Assembly: GCF_024637375.1 (NCBI RefSeq) | Contig: NZ_JAGXFK010000032.1 | Coordinates: 1-58,692, forward strand | Direction: 5' to 3' | Source of the DNA: Sediminimonas sp. | GTDB taxonomy: Bacteria; Pseudomonadota; Alphaproteobacteria; Rhodobacterales; Rhodobacteraceae | DNA: 58,692 nt | Part shown: positions 36,354 to 45,385 of the stretch, one piece after another | Numbering within the stretch: position 1 is the stretch's first letter | Layout of the letters: each line of letters opens with the position of its first letter | The notes under the pieces: model-generated | Told to the model about the DNA's origin: nothing | Databases searched by the model: none | The model's input: the letters and a program-made list of their open reading frames with translations, nothing else | Program-made: the position numbers and the translations under genes

Positions 36354-37113
36354 CTGCCAGCTCCGCGTCGGCGGCGGCGGCCTCGTCACGCATCAACTGC
36401 CACAGCCGCGCCTGCTGGGCATCCAGCGCCGGGTCGCCCATGCGGCGTTCGGCCAGGGGGGTGTCGATCTCGACGATTTCGCGGACCGCCCCGGGCCGGC
36501 GCGACAGCACCACGATCCGGTGGCCCAGGCGCACCGCCTCGGCCAGGTTGTGGGTGACGTAGACGGCGGTGAACGGCGCGCGCGTCCACAACGAGACAAG
36601 GTCGTCCATCAGCAACTCGCGGGTCTGGCTGTCGAGCGCCGAAAGCGGCTCGTCCATCAGCATCACCGCCGGGTTGACGGCCATCGCGCGGGCAATGGCG
36701 ACGCGTTGTTTCATGCCGCCCGAAAGCTGCTTGGGCAGGGCATCGCGGAAATCTGTCAGCCGGGTGCGCGCCAGCACGTCGTCGACGATGCGCCCCATCT
36801 CGGCACCGGGCAGGCGGCTGTCCTCCAGCACCAGCCGGATGTTGCCGGCCACGCTGCGCCAGGGCAGCAGCGCGAAATCCTGGAAGATGTAGGTCAGCGG
36901 GTTGAGGCAGTCCGCCGGGCGTGGGCCCTGTTGCAGCACGGCGCCGCGTTCGGGCACCTCAAGCCCGCCGAGAAAGCGCAGCAGCGTGGACTTGCCGCAG
37001 CCCGACGGCCCGACGATGCAGACGATCCGGCCTTCGGGGATCGTCAGGTCGATATCCGAGAGAACCTCGACATCGCCGTAGCGATGCGAGATGCCGTCGA
37101 GTCTCAGTTCCAT
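36346..37113 (-). CDS. ABC importer ATPase (SsuB/TauB type)
   Basis: A 255-residue ATPase. Walker A is GPSGCGKST near residue 38. The Q-loop is YIFQDFALLPWRS near 80. The signature is LSGGMKQRVAIARAMA near 135. Walker B is VMLMDEPLSALDS near 160, and the H-loop is VYVTHNLAEAV near 195. All sites are intact. It energises the adjacent permease, which overlaps its end. I take the ATG at 37113 (MELRLDGISHRYG); the longer frame is an artefact. The substrate is not identifiable from the ATPase. Confidence 0.92.
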   Translation of the reverse strand: MELRLDGISHRYGDVEVLSDIDLTIPEGRIVCIVGPSGCGKSTLLRFLGGLEVPERGAVLQQGPRPADCLNPLTYIFQDFALLPWRSVAGNIRLVLEDSRLPGAEMGRIVDDVLARTRLTDFRDALPKQLSGGMKQRVAIARAMAVNPAVMLMDEPLSALDSQTRELLMDDLVSLWTRAPFTAVYVTHNLAEAVRLGHRIVVLSRRPGAVREIVEIDTPLAERRMGDPALDAQQARLWQLMRDEAAAADAELADV

Positions 37114-37193
37114 GCTGCGCTGCCTTTCGCGGCCGGCGGGGAGGGACACGGCGGGCGGGGCTTGCGGCGGCCCCGCCCGAACCGCGCTTGCGA

Positions 37194-38207
37194 TCACATC
37201 GTGTCGACGTAGGAGGCGTCGACCAGCGTGTCCATTGTCACCGACGGTTTCACCAGCCCCTCGGCCTTGAACCAATCCAGTTGGTCCTGCACCGACCCGG
37301 TGTTGAGCGCCGCGCCCGCGTTGATGCGCATCGCGCCGTTGCGGATCGACGGTGCCGCCTTTTCGTAGGGGCGGTCGGTATAGACGTACTTGTGAATCAG
37401 GCGAACCATGTCCTCGGCCGCGTCGGCGCCGGCGGTCTTGTCGACCAGGGCGGCGTTGAAATCATCCGCACCGCGGGCGAAGGCCGACAGGAACGCCTCG
37501 GTCTGGGCGCGCTCGTTCGCGGCGTTGTCTGCCGAGGTGAACACCGTCGTCACCTGGTAGTCGGGGATGTAATCGGCCACGTCGCCGATGATCTGTACCG
37601 CGCCGCCGCCGGCCAGGGCCTTGGCGATATGCGGCACGATCGACCAGGCATCGACCTGCCCCGATTTCAGCGCGCCGATGATCGCGCCGACCTTTTGCAG
37701 GGGCACGAATTGCATCTCGGCGCTTTCGGCGGCGGCGATCTTTGATCCCATGTAGTGGAACGACGAGCCCGCCTGCGTCATGGCAAATCGCTTGCCGTCC
37801 AGCATTTCGGGGCTGGTCAGGCCGGCGTCAAAGGCGGCGTTCGAGGCGAGGATCTTCTGCCCATCGATGCCGGGCTCTTCGCTCAGCGCGCCGCCGATCA
37901 CCTTGGCCGCGCCCTTTTCGGCAAGGCTGATCAGGCCGCCGGAAACCGCCGTGACGGCATAATCGGCATCGCCCGAGGCGATCGCCACCGCCATCGGCTG
38001 CGCGGCCTGGAAGAACCTGAACTCGACATCGAGCCCGGCCTCGGCGAAATAGCCGCGCTCATAGGCCACGAACGACGCGGCGTGGCTGGTGAAGCGCAGC
38101 GCGCCCACGGTCATCTTGGTATTGGCAAGCGCCGGCCGCCCCAGCATTGGCAGGGTCGCCGCCCCGCCCAGAAGGCCCATCGCGCCGCGGCGTGTGAATG
38201 TCGTCAT
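37194..38207 (-). CDS. ABC importer substrate-binding protein (NMT1/SsuA-like)
   Basis: A 337-residue periplasmic protein. Its N-terminus carries a twin-arginine signal (TRRGAMGLLGGAATLPMLGRPALA, first 20 residues shown in part). The mature part is a NMT1/THI5-like type 2 binding fold (KMTVGALRFTSHAASFVAYERGYF ... FAMTQAGSSFHYMG ... LKSGQVDAWSIVPHIAKAL). This family carries sulfonates, nitrate, riboflavin or pyrimidine precursors. It is the first gene of the importer operon, preceded by CGGAGGAACGG. No TPP-type riboswitch is evident in its leader. Confidence 0.9.
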   Translation of the reverse strand: MTTFTRRGAMGLLGGAATLPMLGRPALANTKMTVGALRFTSHAASFVAYERGYFAEAGLDVEFRFFQAAQPMAVAIASGDADYAVTAVSGGLISLAEKGAAKVIGGALSEEPGIDGQKILASNAAFDAGLTSPEMLDGKRFAMTQAGSSFHYMGSKIAAAESAEMQFVPLQKVGAIIGALKSGQVDAWSIVPHIAKALAGGGAVQIIGDVADYIPDYQVTTVFTSADNAANERAQTEAFLSAFARGADDFNAALVDKTAGADAAEDMVRLIHKYVYTDRPYEKAAPSIRNGAMRINAGAALNTGSVQDQLDWFKAEGLVKPSVTMDTLVDASYVDTM

Positions 38208-38468
38208 GATCCGTTCCTCCGATAAATCCCTTGCGGCTTGAGGGGCCGCACACCTCTGAGCGCCAGCCATGCGTGGCGGTGCCGGAGGAGTTTGCGATTC
38301 AAAGCCGGGGAAAATCAACCCGTCTCGGGCAGTCCCGTGCGGTCAAAGGCGTTGCCCGGTGTCCATCACGAGCGAAACCGGGCCCCGGCGGACCCAGCCG
38401 CGCGCGGCGGCTTGCCCCGCGCGCGCCGAGCCTCTAGACCCCTGCGCAGGATCAAGGAAGGACCGGAC

Positions 38469-40265
38469 ATGGCCGCGCCACAGACCAGCGACGATACCAA
38501 GGACCGCGAGAAATCGCGGCGCATCGGCGCGCTGCGCGAATTGTGGCCGTTCCTGCGCCCCTACCGGGCGCTGATGGTCGCCGCCATTCTCGCGCTCATG
38601 CTGACGGCGTCGGTGTCGTTGATCCTGCCGATGGCGGTGCGCCGGGTGATCGACAATTTCGGTACCAGCGATGCCGCCCTTCTGGACAAGTATTTCGCGG
38701 CCGCGCTGGCCATCGCGGCGCTGCTGGCGCTGGGCACGGGGCTGCGCTATGCGCTGGTTACGCGACTGGGCGAACGGGTTGTCGCCGATATCCGCAAGGC
38801 GGTGTTCGACCGCGTGATCGGCATGAGCCCGGCCTATTTCGAGACCATCATGACCGGCGAGGTGCTCAGCCGGGTGACCACCGACACGACGCTGATCCTG
38901 TCGGTGATCGGGTCGTCGATATCGGTCGCGCTGCGCAACGTGCTGCTGCTGGTGGGCGGGCTTGCCTTGATGATGGTGACCTCGGCCAAGCTGACGGGGC
39001 TGGTGCTGCTGATCGTGCCGGCGGTCGTGGTGCCGATCCTGGTGCTGGGGCGGCGGCTGCGGGCACTCAGCCGCGAGAACCAGGACTGGATCGCCGCCAG
39101 TTCCGGCAGCGCGTCGGAGGCGTTGACCAGCGTGCAGACGGTGCAGGCGTTCACCAACGAGGGCCCGACGCGCGCCGCCTTCGCCGATGTTACCGAGAAA
39201 AGCTATGACGTCGCGCGCCGCCGGGTCACCACCCGCGCGGTGATGACGGTGATCGTGATCTTCCTGGTGTTTTCGGGCGTCGTCGGCGTGCTGTGGATCG
39301 GTGCCAATGATGTGCGCGCGGATGCGATGAGCGCCGGGGCATTGGTGCAGTTCGTGATCTACGCGGTGCTGGTGGCCGGCGCCGTCGGGGCGTTGTCGGA
39401 AATCTGGGGCGAGTTGCAGCGCGCCGCCGGCGCGACCGAGCGCCTGGTCGAGCTGTTGCAGGCCGAAGACGCGGTCACCGACCCCGCCGAGCCGTTGCCG
39501 GTGCCCGCGCCGGTGCGCGGGGCCATCACCTTCGAAGGGGTCAGCCTGCATTACCCGTCGCGCCCCGACGACCCGGCGCTGGACGGGGTCGACCTGGACA
39601 TCGCGCCGGGCGAGACGGTGGCGCTGGTCGGGCCCTCGGGGGCCGGCAAGACCAGCATCGTGCAGCTTATCCTGCGCTTCTATGACCCCACCGAGGGGCG
39701 CGTGACGCTGGATGGCGTGGACCTGGCGCGCATGCGGCGGCAGGATTTCCGCGCCCACATGGCGCTGGTGCCGCAGGATCCGGTGATCTTTGCCGCATCG
39801 GCGCGCGAGAACATCCGCTTCGGCCGCCCCGATGCCAGCGATGCGCAAGTCGAGGCCGCCGCCCGCGCTGCCGCCGCGCACGAGTTCATCATGGCGCTGC
39901 CGCAAGGCTATGACACCCAGGTGGGCGAACGCGGCGCGATGCTGTCGGGCGGGCAGAAGCAGCGCGTCGCCATCGCCCGCGCCATCCTGCGCGATGCGCC
40001 GGTGCTGCTGCTGGACGAGGCGACCTCGGCGCTGGATGCCGAAAGCGAGCGTGCGGTACAGGCCGCCGTCGACGATCTGGCACGCACCCGCACCACCATC
40101 GTGGTGGCGCACCGGCTGGCGACGGTGAAAAAGGCCGACCGGATCATCGTGATGGATCACGGGCGCATCGTCGCGCAGGGCACGCATGACGCGCTGGTGG
40201 CCGAGGACGGGCTTTACGCGCGGCTGGCGCGGTTGCAGTTCACCGACGGGATCGCCGCGCAGTAG
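38469..40265 (+). CDS. ABC exporter, MsbA/lipid-or-drug type half transporter
   Basis: A 598-residue fused exporter. Residues about 20-320 hold six membrane helices; residues about 350-598 hold the ATPase. Walker A is GPSGAGKTS, the Q-loop is ALVPQDPVIFAAS, the signature is MLSGGQKQRVAIARAI, Walker B is VLLLDEATSALDAES and the H-loop is VVAHRLATVKK. Homodimers of this class export lipids, peptides or drugs. The ATG at 38469 follows AAGGAAGGA. It is divergent from the importer operon. The substrate is unknown; it may simply be a housekeeping exporter. Confidence 0.9.
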   Translation: MAAPQTSDDTKDREKSRRIGALRELWPFLRPYRALMVAAILALMLTASVSLILPMAVRRVIDNFGTSDAALLDKYFAAALAIAALLALGTGLRYALVTRLGERVVADIRKAVFDRVIGMSPAYFETIMTGEVLSRVTTDTTLILSVIGSSISVALRNVLLLVGGLALMMVTSAKLTGLVLLIVPAVVVPILVLGRRLRALSRENQDWIAASSGSASEALTSVQTVQAFTNEGPTRAAFADVTEKSYDVARRRVTTRAVMTVIVIFLVFSGVVGVLWIGANDVRADAMSAGALVQFVIYAVLVAGAVGALSEIWGELQRAAGATERLVELLQAEDAVTDPAEPLPVPAPVRGAITFEGVSLHYPSRPDDPALDGVDLDIAPGETVALVGPSGAGKTSIVQLILRFYDPTEGRVTLDGVDLARMRRQDFRAHMALVPQDPVIFAASARENIRFGRPDASDAQVEAAARAAAAHEFIMALPQGYDTQVGERGAMLSGGQKQRVAIARAILRDAPVLLLDEATSALDAESERAVQAAVDDLARTRTTIVVAHRLATVKKADRIIVMDHGRIVAQGTHDALVAEDGLYARLARLQFTDGIAAQ

Positions 40266-40404
40266 CTGCGCGGCCGCCGGACCTTGACGTTGCGCCTTCT
40301 GTCGGCGAGCGGGCTTGCGCGGCGCGCCAAAGCCTTTCACACTGCGTGCAGGAAAATGGGCATGGGCGCGGGGAGGCGGGCCATGCCGTCAGGGAGGAGC
40401 ATCA

Positions 40405-42297
40405 ATGGGCTTTGCATCGGTTCAGGATTCGATCGCCATCGAAAACGAAATACCGTGGGCCGAACGCGACGTGCCGCGCACACTGTATCAAATGCTGACG
40501 CAGACACGCGATACCTGCGGCAACACCAACGCGGTATCGTTCCAACTGCTCAGCGGGCCAAAGGACAAGGCCGAGACCCTCAGTTGGACGGAACTGCATG
40601 CCCGCACCTGCCAGGCGGCGAATCTGTTTCGCAGCCTCGGCGTGGGCGAGGGCGATGTCGTGGCCTGCATCCTGCCCAACAGCAACGAAACGGTGCTGAC
40701 CATCCTCGGCGGGGCCATCGCCGGGATCATCAACCCGATCAACCCGCTGCTGGAGCCCGAGCAGATCGCCGCCATCCTGCGCGAGACCAAGGCCAAGGTG
40801 GTGGTCACGCTCAAGGCGTTTCCCAAGACGGACGTGGCGCAGAAGGCCGCCGAGGCGGTGCGCCATGCGCCGGGGGTGGACACCGTGCTGGAGGTGGACC
40901 TGAACCGCTACCTCACGTTTCCCAAAAACATGATCGTGCCATTGGTGCGCCCGAAAAACCCGGGCAACCACCACGCCGACGTCAAGGATTTCAACCGCGA
41001 GATTGCTGCGCAGCCGCGCGAGTTGGCCTTCGACGACGCCACGGGCGACCGGGTGGCGGCCTATTTCCACACCGGCGGCACGACCGGCATGCCAAAGGTG
41101 GCGCAACACCGCTATTCGGGGATCATCTATAACGGCTGGCTGGGCGGTACGCTGCTTTATACCCCCGATGACAACGTGATCTGCCCGTTGCCGCTGTTTC
41201 ACGTCTTCGCCTGCCATGTGATCCTGATGGCCTGCATCAAGTCGGGCGCGCACGTGGTGTTTCCCACCCCGGCAGGATATCGCGGCGAGGGGGTGTTCGA
41301 CAATTTCTGGAAACTGATCGAACGCTGGAAGATCACTTTCATCATCACCGTGCCGACAGCCGTCAGCGCGCTGATGCAGCGCCCCGTCGATGCGGACGTG
41401 TCGAGCGTGAAGACCGCGTTTTCCGGCTCGGCGCCCATGCCGCTGGAACTGTTTCGCCGCTTCGAGAAGGCCAGCGGCGTGACCATCGTCGAAGGCTACG
41501 GCCTGACCGAGGCGACCTGCCTGGTCAGCGTCAACCCGGTGGACGGCGAAAAGAAGGTCGGTTCGGTCGGGGTACGGTTTCCCTACACGGATGTGAAGAT
41601 TTACCGCGAAAAGGACGGCAAGCCGATGGAATGCGAGGTGGACGAGGTGGGCGAGATCTGTGTCTCGAACCCCGGCGTGAACGCGCCGGCCACCTATACG
41701 GAGGCCGACAAGAACAAGGAACTCTACTATTACGAGAACTACCTGCGCACCGGCGACCTGGGACGGATCGACGCGGATGGCTACCTGTGGATCACCGGGC
41801 GCGCCAAGGACCTTATCATTCGCGGCGGCCATAACATCGACCCGGCCGATATCGAGGATGCGCTGCTGTCGCACCCCGACGTGGCCTTCGCCGGCGCGAT
41901 CGGTCAGCCCGATGCGCATTCCGGCGAAGTGCCCTGCGCCTATGTCGAGTTGATCGACGGGGGCACGGTGACGGCGGAGGCGTTGATGGAGCACGCGCGC
42001 GTGCACGTGCACGAACGCGCCGCGCACCCCAAGCACATCGAGGTGCTGGACGAATTGCCCAAGACCGCGGTCGGCAAGGTGTTCAAGCCCGAGTTGCGCA
42101 AGCTGGCGATCCGGCGCGTCTACAACGCCGCCCTGGACGAGGCCGGCGTGAGCGCGCAGGTCTTCGAGGTGGTCGACGACAAGAAGCGGGGGCTGGTGGC
42201 GCGCGTTGCCAAGACGGGTGACGCCGACGACGCGGCGGTCGCCGACGCGCTGGCTGCCTTCACCCGGCCATGGGAATGGGCCGAGGGCCAGGGATGA
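40405..42297 (+). CDS. Acyl-CoA synthetase (AMP-forming), long form
   Basis: A 630-residue ligase. The P-loop is FHTGGTTGMPKVAQH near residue 220, then GYGLTEATC near 370, YLRTGDLGRIDADGYLWITG near 450 and KTAVGKVFKPEL near 560 with the catalytic lysine. An unusual insertion (VDLNRYLTFPKNMIVPLVRPKNP, first part shown) near 165-185 and a C-terminal extension after residue 575 set it apart from standard FadD. The ATG at 40405 follows AGGGAGGAGC; the longer frame is rejected. The carboxylic acid substrate is unknown. Confidence 0.88.
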   Translation: MGFASVQDSIAIENEIPWAERDVPRTLYQMLTQTRDTCGNTNAVSFQLLSGPKDKAETLSWTELHARTCQAANLFRSLGVGEGDVVACILPNSNETVLTILGGAIAGIINPINPLLEPEQIAAILRETKAKVVVTLKAFPKTDVAQKAAEAVRHAPGVDTVLEVDLNRYLTFPKNMIVPLVRPKNPGNHHADVKDFNREIAAQPRELAFDDATGDRVAAYFHTGGTTGMPKVAQHRYSGIIYNGWLGGTLLYTPDDNVICPLPLFHVFACHVILMACIKSGAHVVFPTPAGYRGEGVFDNFWKLIERWKITFIITVPTAVSALMQRPVDADVSSVKTAFSGSAPMPLELFRRFEKASGVTIVEGYGLTEATCLVSVNPVDGEKKVGSVGVRFPYTDVKIYREKDGKPMECEVDEVGEICVSNPGVNAPATYTEADKNKELYYYENYLRTGDLGRIDADGYLWITGRAKDLIIRGGHNIDPADIEDALLSHPDVAFAGAIGQPDAHSGEVPCAYVELIDGGTVTAEALMEHARVHVHERAAHPKHIEVLDELPKTAVGKVFKPELRKLAIRRVYNAALDEAGVSAQVFEVVDDKKRGLVARVAKTGDADDAAVADALAAFTRPWEWAEGQG

Positions 42298-42313
42298 GCG
42301 GCGCGCGGGCGGC

Positions 42314-42796
42314 TCAGACCTTTCCGGGGCCGCCGATTTCGCCCACGGTCAGCACTGGCGAGGCGTCGATCTCCTCGGCGTCGAGCATCCCGGCAAGTCG
42401 TTCCAGGACCGCGACCATCATCGCCTGTTCCCAGTCCTCCATCGCCTCGAACTGCTGCACGTAACGCTGTTGCAGCGGGTCGGGGGCGTCATCGACCTTG
42501 GCCAGCCCTTCCGAGGTGATCAGCAGGTTTGTCTGGCGCCGGTCGGTTTCCGAGCGCTGCCGCGTCAACAGCCCCTTGCGTTCGAGCTTGTTGATCAGCG
42601 CGGTGATGGTTGCCTGGGTCACGCCCATCCTGTCGGACAGCTCCTTGGGCGTTGCGCGGCCCTTCTCGGCCATGATTTGCAAGACCCGCAACTGCACCGC
42701 GGTAAGCCCTGCTTCCTTCGCAAGCCTGCGCCCGTAGAGTTCGGTGGCGCGCAGAATGCGGCGAAGTGCGATCAGGCTCTTGTCGGTGAGCTCCAT
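42314..42796 (-). CDS. ectR: MarR-family regulator of the ectoine operon
   Basis: A 160-residue winged-helix protein. Its DNA-binding core is LTAVQLRVLQIMAEKGRATPKELSDRMGVTQATITALINKLERKGLL (residues about 32-78, quoted in part), followed by the wing RQRSETDRRQTNLLI. It is divergent from ectA. In halophilic bacteria EctR-type MarR repressors sit at this position and bind the ect promoter. Inverted repeats bracketing the predicted ectA promoter fit such control. The ATG at 42796 follows GAGAGGGG. The name is inferred from location. Confidence 0.82.
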   Translation of the reverse strand: MELTDKSLIALRRILRATELYGRRLAKEAGLTAVQLRVLQIMAEKGRATPKELSDRMGVTQATITALINKLERKGLLTRQRSETDRRQTNLLITSEGLAKVDDAPDPLQQRYVQQFEAMEDWEQAMMVAVLERLAGMLDAEEIDASPVLTVGEIGGPGKV

Positions 42797-42991
42797 GGGG
42801 CCCCTCTCATGGTGGTGCAATGGGAAAGTCATGCCGCCAATCAGGGTTCGATTCAACTTTTTTGAGCCTGATCCCCCCCGTAAACGGCGCGAAAGTCGGA
42901 AAAATGTTAGAGATTCGAACGAAAAGCTCTCGGAGGTGATGCGCCACACGAAGTAACTAATCATGAAAATAAGGGGTTATGTGCCGTCGGT

Positions 42992-43046
42992 GGCAAAAGT
43001 GCTTTGCCTATTGAAATGAACTGGGGCGGCGGTTATATTTAGGCAA
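42992..43046 (+). promoter_or_regulatory. Predicted ectA promoter with flanking operator-like inverted repeats
   Basis: A promoter-like pair, TTGAAA at 43011-43016 and TATATT at 43034-43039, has a 17-base spacer. TTGCCTA (43004-43010) lies directly before the -35 and its complement TAGGCAA (43040-43046) directly after the -10. A further GGCAAA (42992-42997) pairs with TTTGCC (43003-43008). These half-sites are good candidates for the adjacent MarR protein. Confidence 0.7.
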
Positions 43047-43072
43047 GCGAAACAACATGAGGGCCGCATCCA

Positions 43073-43606
43073 ATGCGCGACTTTGCCGGAGAACCCAATA
43101 GCGACACCATCACGTTCCGTGAACCCACCGGAACGGACGGCGCTGCGGTATGGGAGCTTATCCGTGAGAGCAAGCCGCTCGACGAGAACTCCATGTACTG
43201 CAACCTGATCCAGTGCGATCACTTCGCGGACACCTGCGTGGTTGCGGAACTCGATGGCGAAATCGTCGGCTGGATCTCGGCCTATATCAAGCCGACCGAC
43301 CCCGAGACGGTGTTCGTCTGGCAGGTTGCCGTGTCCGAGAAGGCACGCGGCATGGGCGTCGGCAGCCGGCTGCTGACCGAATTGCTCGACCGCGACGCCT
43401 GCCGCGACGTGACCACGCTGCAGACCACGATCACCCGCTCCAACGAAGCGAGCTGGGCGCTCTTCTCGCGCTTTTGCGACCGTGTGGACGGCGAAATGGA
43501 TCACGAACCGCACTTTACCCGCGATGAGCATTTCGACGGCAACGCGGCGACCGAACACTTGGTCACCATCGACCTTGCGGCCGAGGGCTTCAAGAAGGCG
43601 GCCTGA
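43073..43606 (+). CDS. ectA: L-2,4-diaminobutyrate N-gamma-acetyltransferase
   Basis: A 177-residue GNAT enzyme acetylating diaminobutyrate, the second step from aspartate semialdehyde to ectoine. The acetyl-CoA loop is VSEKARGMGVGSRLL near residues 87-101. The N-terminal REPTGTDGAAVWELIRESKPLDENSMYCNL is diagnostic of EctA. The C-terminus carries the typical DHEPHFTR stretch. A GAGGG box precedes the ATG. It is the first gene of ectABC-ask, with osmotic induction expected through the upstream MarR site. Confidence 0.96.
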   Translation: MRDFAGEPNSDTITFREPTGTDGAAVWELIRESKPLDENSMYCNLIQCDHFADTCVVAELDGEIVGWISAYIKPTDPETVFVWQVAVSEKARGMGVGSRLLTELLDRDACRDVTTLQTTITRSNEASWALFSRFCDRVDGEMDHEPHFTRDEHFDGNAATEHLVTIDLAAEGFKKAA

Positions 43607-43688
43607 TGGGCCCTTTCGCCCCGGCCAGCGCGGCGGGTACGCCGCCGCGCCAACTCTCCCCCCCCAATTTCACAATGACGAGGTAGTC

Positions 43689-44981
43689 ATGACAACCGCC
43701 AAGACAGCGGACAAATCCGTTTTCGCGCGCCGCGAGTCCGAGGTGCGCAGCTATTGCCGCAGCTTTGATACCGTGTTCACCACGGCGCAGGGCTCGGAAA
43801 TGACCGATGAACAGGGCAACCGCTATATCGACTTCCTGGCGGGGTGCTCGTCGCTCAACTACGGGCACAACGACCCTGACATGAAACAGGCGGTGATCGA
43901 TCACATCATGGCCGATGGCATCGCCCAGGGCCTGGACATGTACACCGACACCAAGGCGCGGTTCCTCGAGACCTTCGAGAACCTGATCCTGCGCCCCCGC
44001 GGCATGGACCACAAGGTGATGATGACCGGCCCCACCGGCACCAACGCCGTCGAGGCGGCGATGAAGCTGGCGCGCAAGGTGACGGGGCGCAAGAACATCG
44101 TGGCCTTCACCAACGGCTTTCACGGCATGACCCTGGGCGCGCTGGCCGCGACCGGCAATGTCGGAAAGCGCGCCGGCGCCGGCGATGTGACCCTGTCGGA
44201 TGTCACCCGCATGCCCTACGAGGGCGCGCTAGGCGACGATGTGGACACGCTGGCCGTGATCGAGGCGCTGCTCGACAACCCGTCGAGCGGTATTGACGCG
44301 CCGGCGGCCTTCCTGCTGGAGCCCGTGCAGGGCGAGGGCGGGCTGAACGCGGCGTCGAAGGAATGGATGCAGGGCATCGCGCGGATCGCCAAGAAGCACG
44401 GCGCACTGCTGATCGTCGACGACATCCAGGCCGGCTGCGGCCGTACCGGCGGCTTCTTCAGCTTCGAGGAATTCGGCATCGAGGCCGACATGATCCCGCT
44501 GGCCAAGAGCCTCTCGGGCATGGGTCTGCCGTTTGCGGCGCTGCTGCTCAAGCCCGAGTTGGACATCTGGAAACCCGCCGAACACAACGGCACCTTCCGC
44601 GGCAACACCCACGCCTTTGTCAGCGCGCGCGTCGCGTTGGAGAAGTTCTGGGCCGACGACGCCTTCCAGAAGGACGTGGCCCGCAAGGCCGACCTGCTGG
44701 AACGCCGCCTTTCGGACATCGCCGGGCACGTCCCCGGCGCACGGCTCAAGGGACGCGGCATGATGCGCGGCATCGACGTGGGCTCGGGCGAGCTGGCCTC
44801 GGAAATCTGCGCCATCTGCTTTGGACAGGGGCTGATCATCGAAACATCGGGCGCGCATGACGAGGTGGTCAAGGTGCTGGCACCGCTGACGACGCCGGAC
44901 GCGCTTTTCGAACGCGGGCTCGACATCCTGGCGGCAGCCGTCGCCAGGGCCGTGGCCCCCAACCCAATCGCAGCGGAGTAA
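43689..44981 (+). CDS. ectB: Diaminobutyrate-2-oxoglutarate transaminase
   Basis: A 430-residue class III PLP aminotransferase converting aspartate semialdehyde to diaminobutyrate with glutamate. Conserved parts are [74 protein letters not shown] and the PLP lysine in [15 protein letters not shown] near residue 268. The usual length and no missing residues. It sits 82 bases after ectA in the same operon and immediately before ectC. Confidence 0.97.
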   Translation: MTTAKTADKSVFARRESEVRSYCRSFDTVFTTAQGSEMTDEQGNRYIDFLAGCSSLNYGHNDPDMKQAVIDHIMADGIAQGLDMYTDTKARFLETFENLILRPRGMDHKVMMTGPTGTNAVEAAMKLARKVTGRKNIVAFTNGFHGMTLGALAATGNVGKRAGAGDVTLSDVTRMPYEGALGDDVDTLAVIEALLDNPSSGIDAPAAFLLEPVQGEGGLNAASKEWMQGIARIAKKHGALLIVDDIQAGCGRTGGFFSFEEFGIEADMIPLAKSLSGMGLPFAALLLKPELDIWKPAEHNGTFRGNTHAFVSARVALEKFWADDAFQKDVARKADLLERRLSDIAGHVPGARLKGRGMMRGIDVGSGELASEICAICFGQGLIIETSGAHDEVVKVLAPLTTPDALFERGLDILAAAVARAVAPNPIAAE

Positions 44982-44989
44982 AACCAGAC

Positions 44990-45385
44990 ATGATCGTTCG
45001 CGACTTCAACGACCTGACCGGAACCGACCGCGTGGTCTCCGATGCACAGTGGACATCCGTTCGCATGCTTCTGGCCGACGACGGGATGGGATTTTCGTTC
45101 CACATCACCTTTCTCGAAGCCGGGTCGGAGCACACGTTCCACTACAAGAACCATTTCGAGAGCGTCTATTGCATGCAGGGCAGCGGTTCGATCACCGATC
45201 TGGCCACCGGCGAGACGCATCAGATCAAGCCCGGCGTCATGTACGCGCTCGACAAGCACGACAAGCACACGCTGCGCGCCGACGAGGAACTCGTGATGGC
45301 CTGCTGCTTCAACCCGCCCGTGACGGGCCACGAGGTGCACCAGGCCGACGGCTCCTACGCCGCGCCGGCGGAAGAGAATGCCTGA
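44990..45385 (+). CDS. ectC: L-ectoine synthase
   Basis: A 131-residue cupin that cyclises N-gamma-acetyldiaminobutyrate to ectoine. The metal-binding cupin strand is seen in [20 protein letters not shown] near residues 45-64 (quoted in part), and the later [24 protein letters not shown] is typical of EctC. It starts 9 bases after ectB and overlaps the start of the aspartokinase gene by 8 bases. All expected residues appear present. Confidence 0.97.
   Translation: MIVRDFNDLTGTDRVVSDAQWTSVRMLLADDGMGFSFHITFLEAGSEHTFHYKNHFESVYCMQGSGSITDLATGETHQIKPGVMYALDKHDKHTLRADEELVMACCFNPPVTGHEVHQADGSYAAPAEENA

Noticed and set aside
38208..38468. Possible TPP or other riboswitch in the leader of the NMT1-like binding protein
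   Set aside because: I looked for the conserved thi-box core and found none; the gene family name alone is not evidence.
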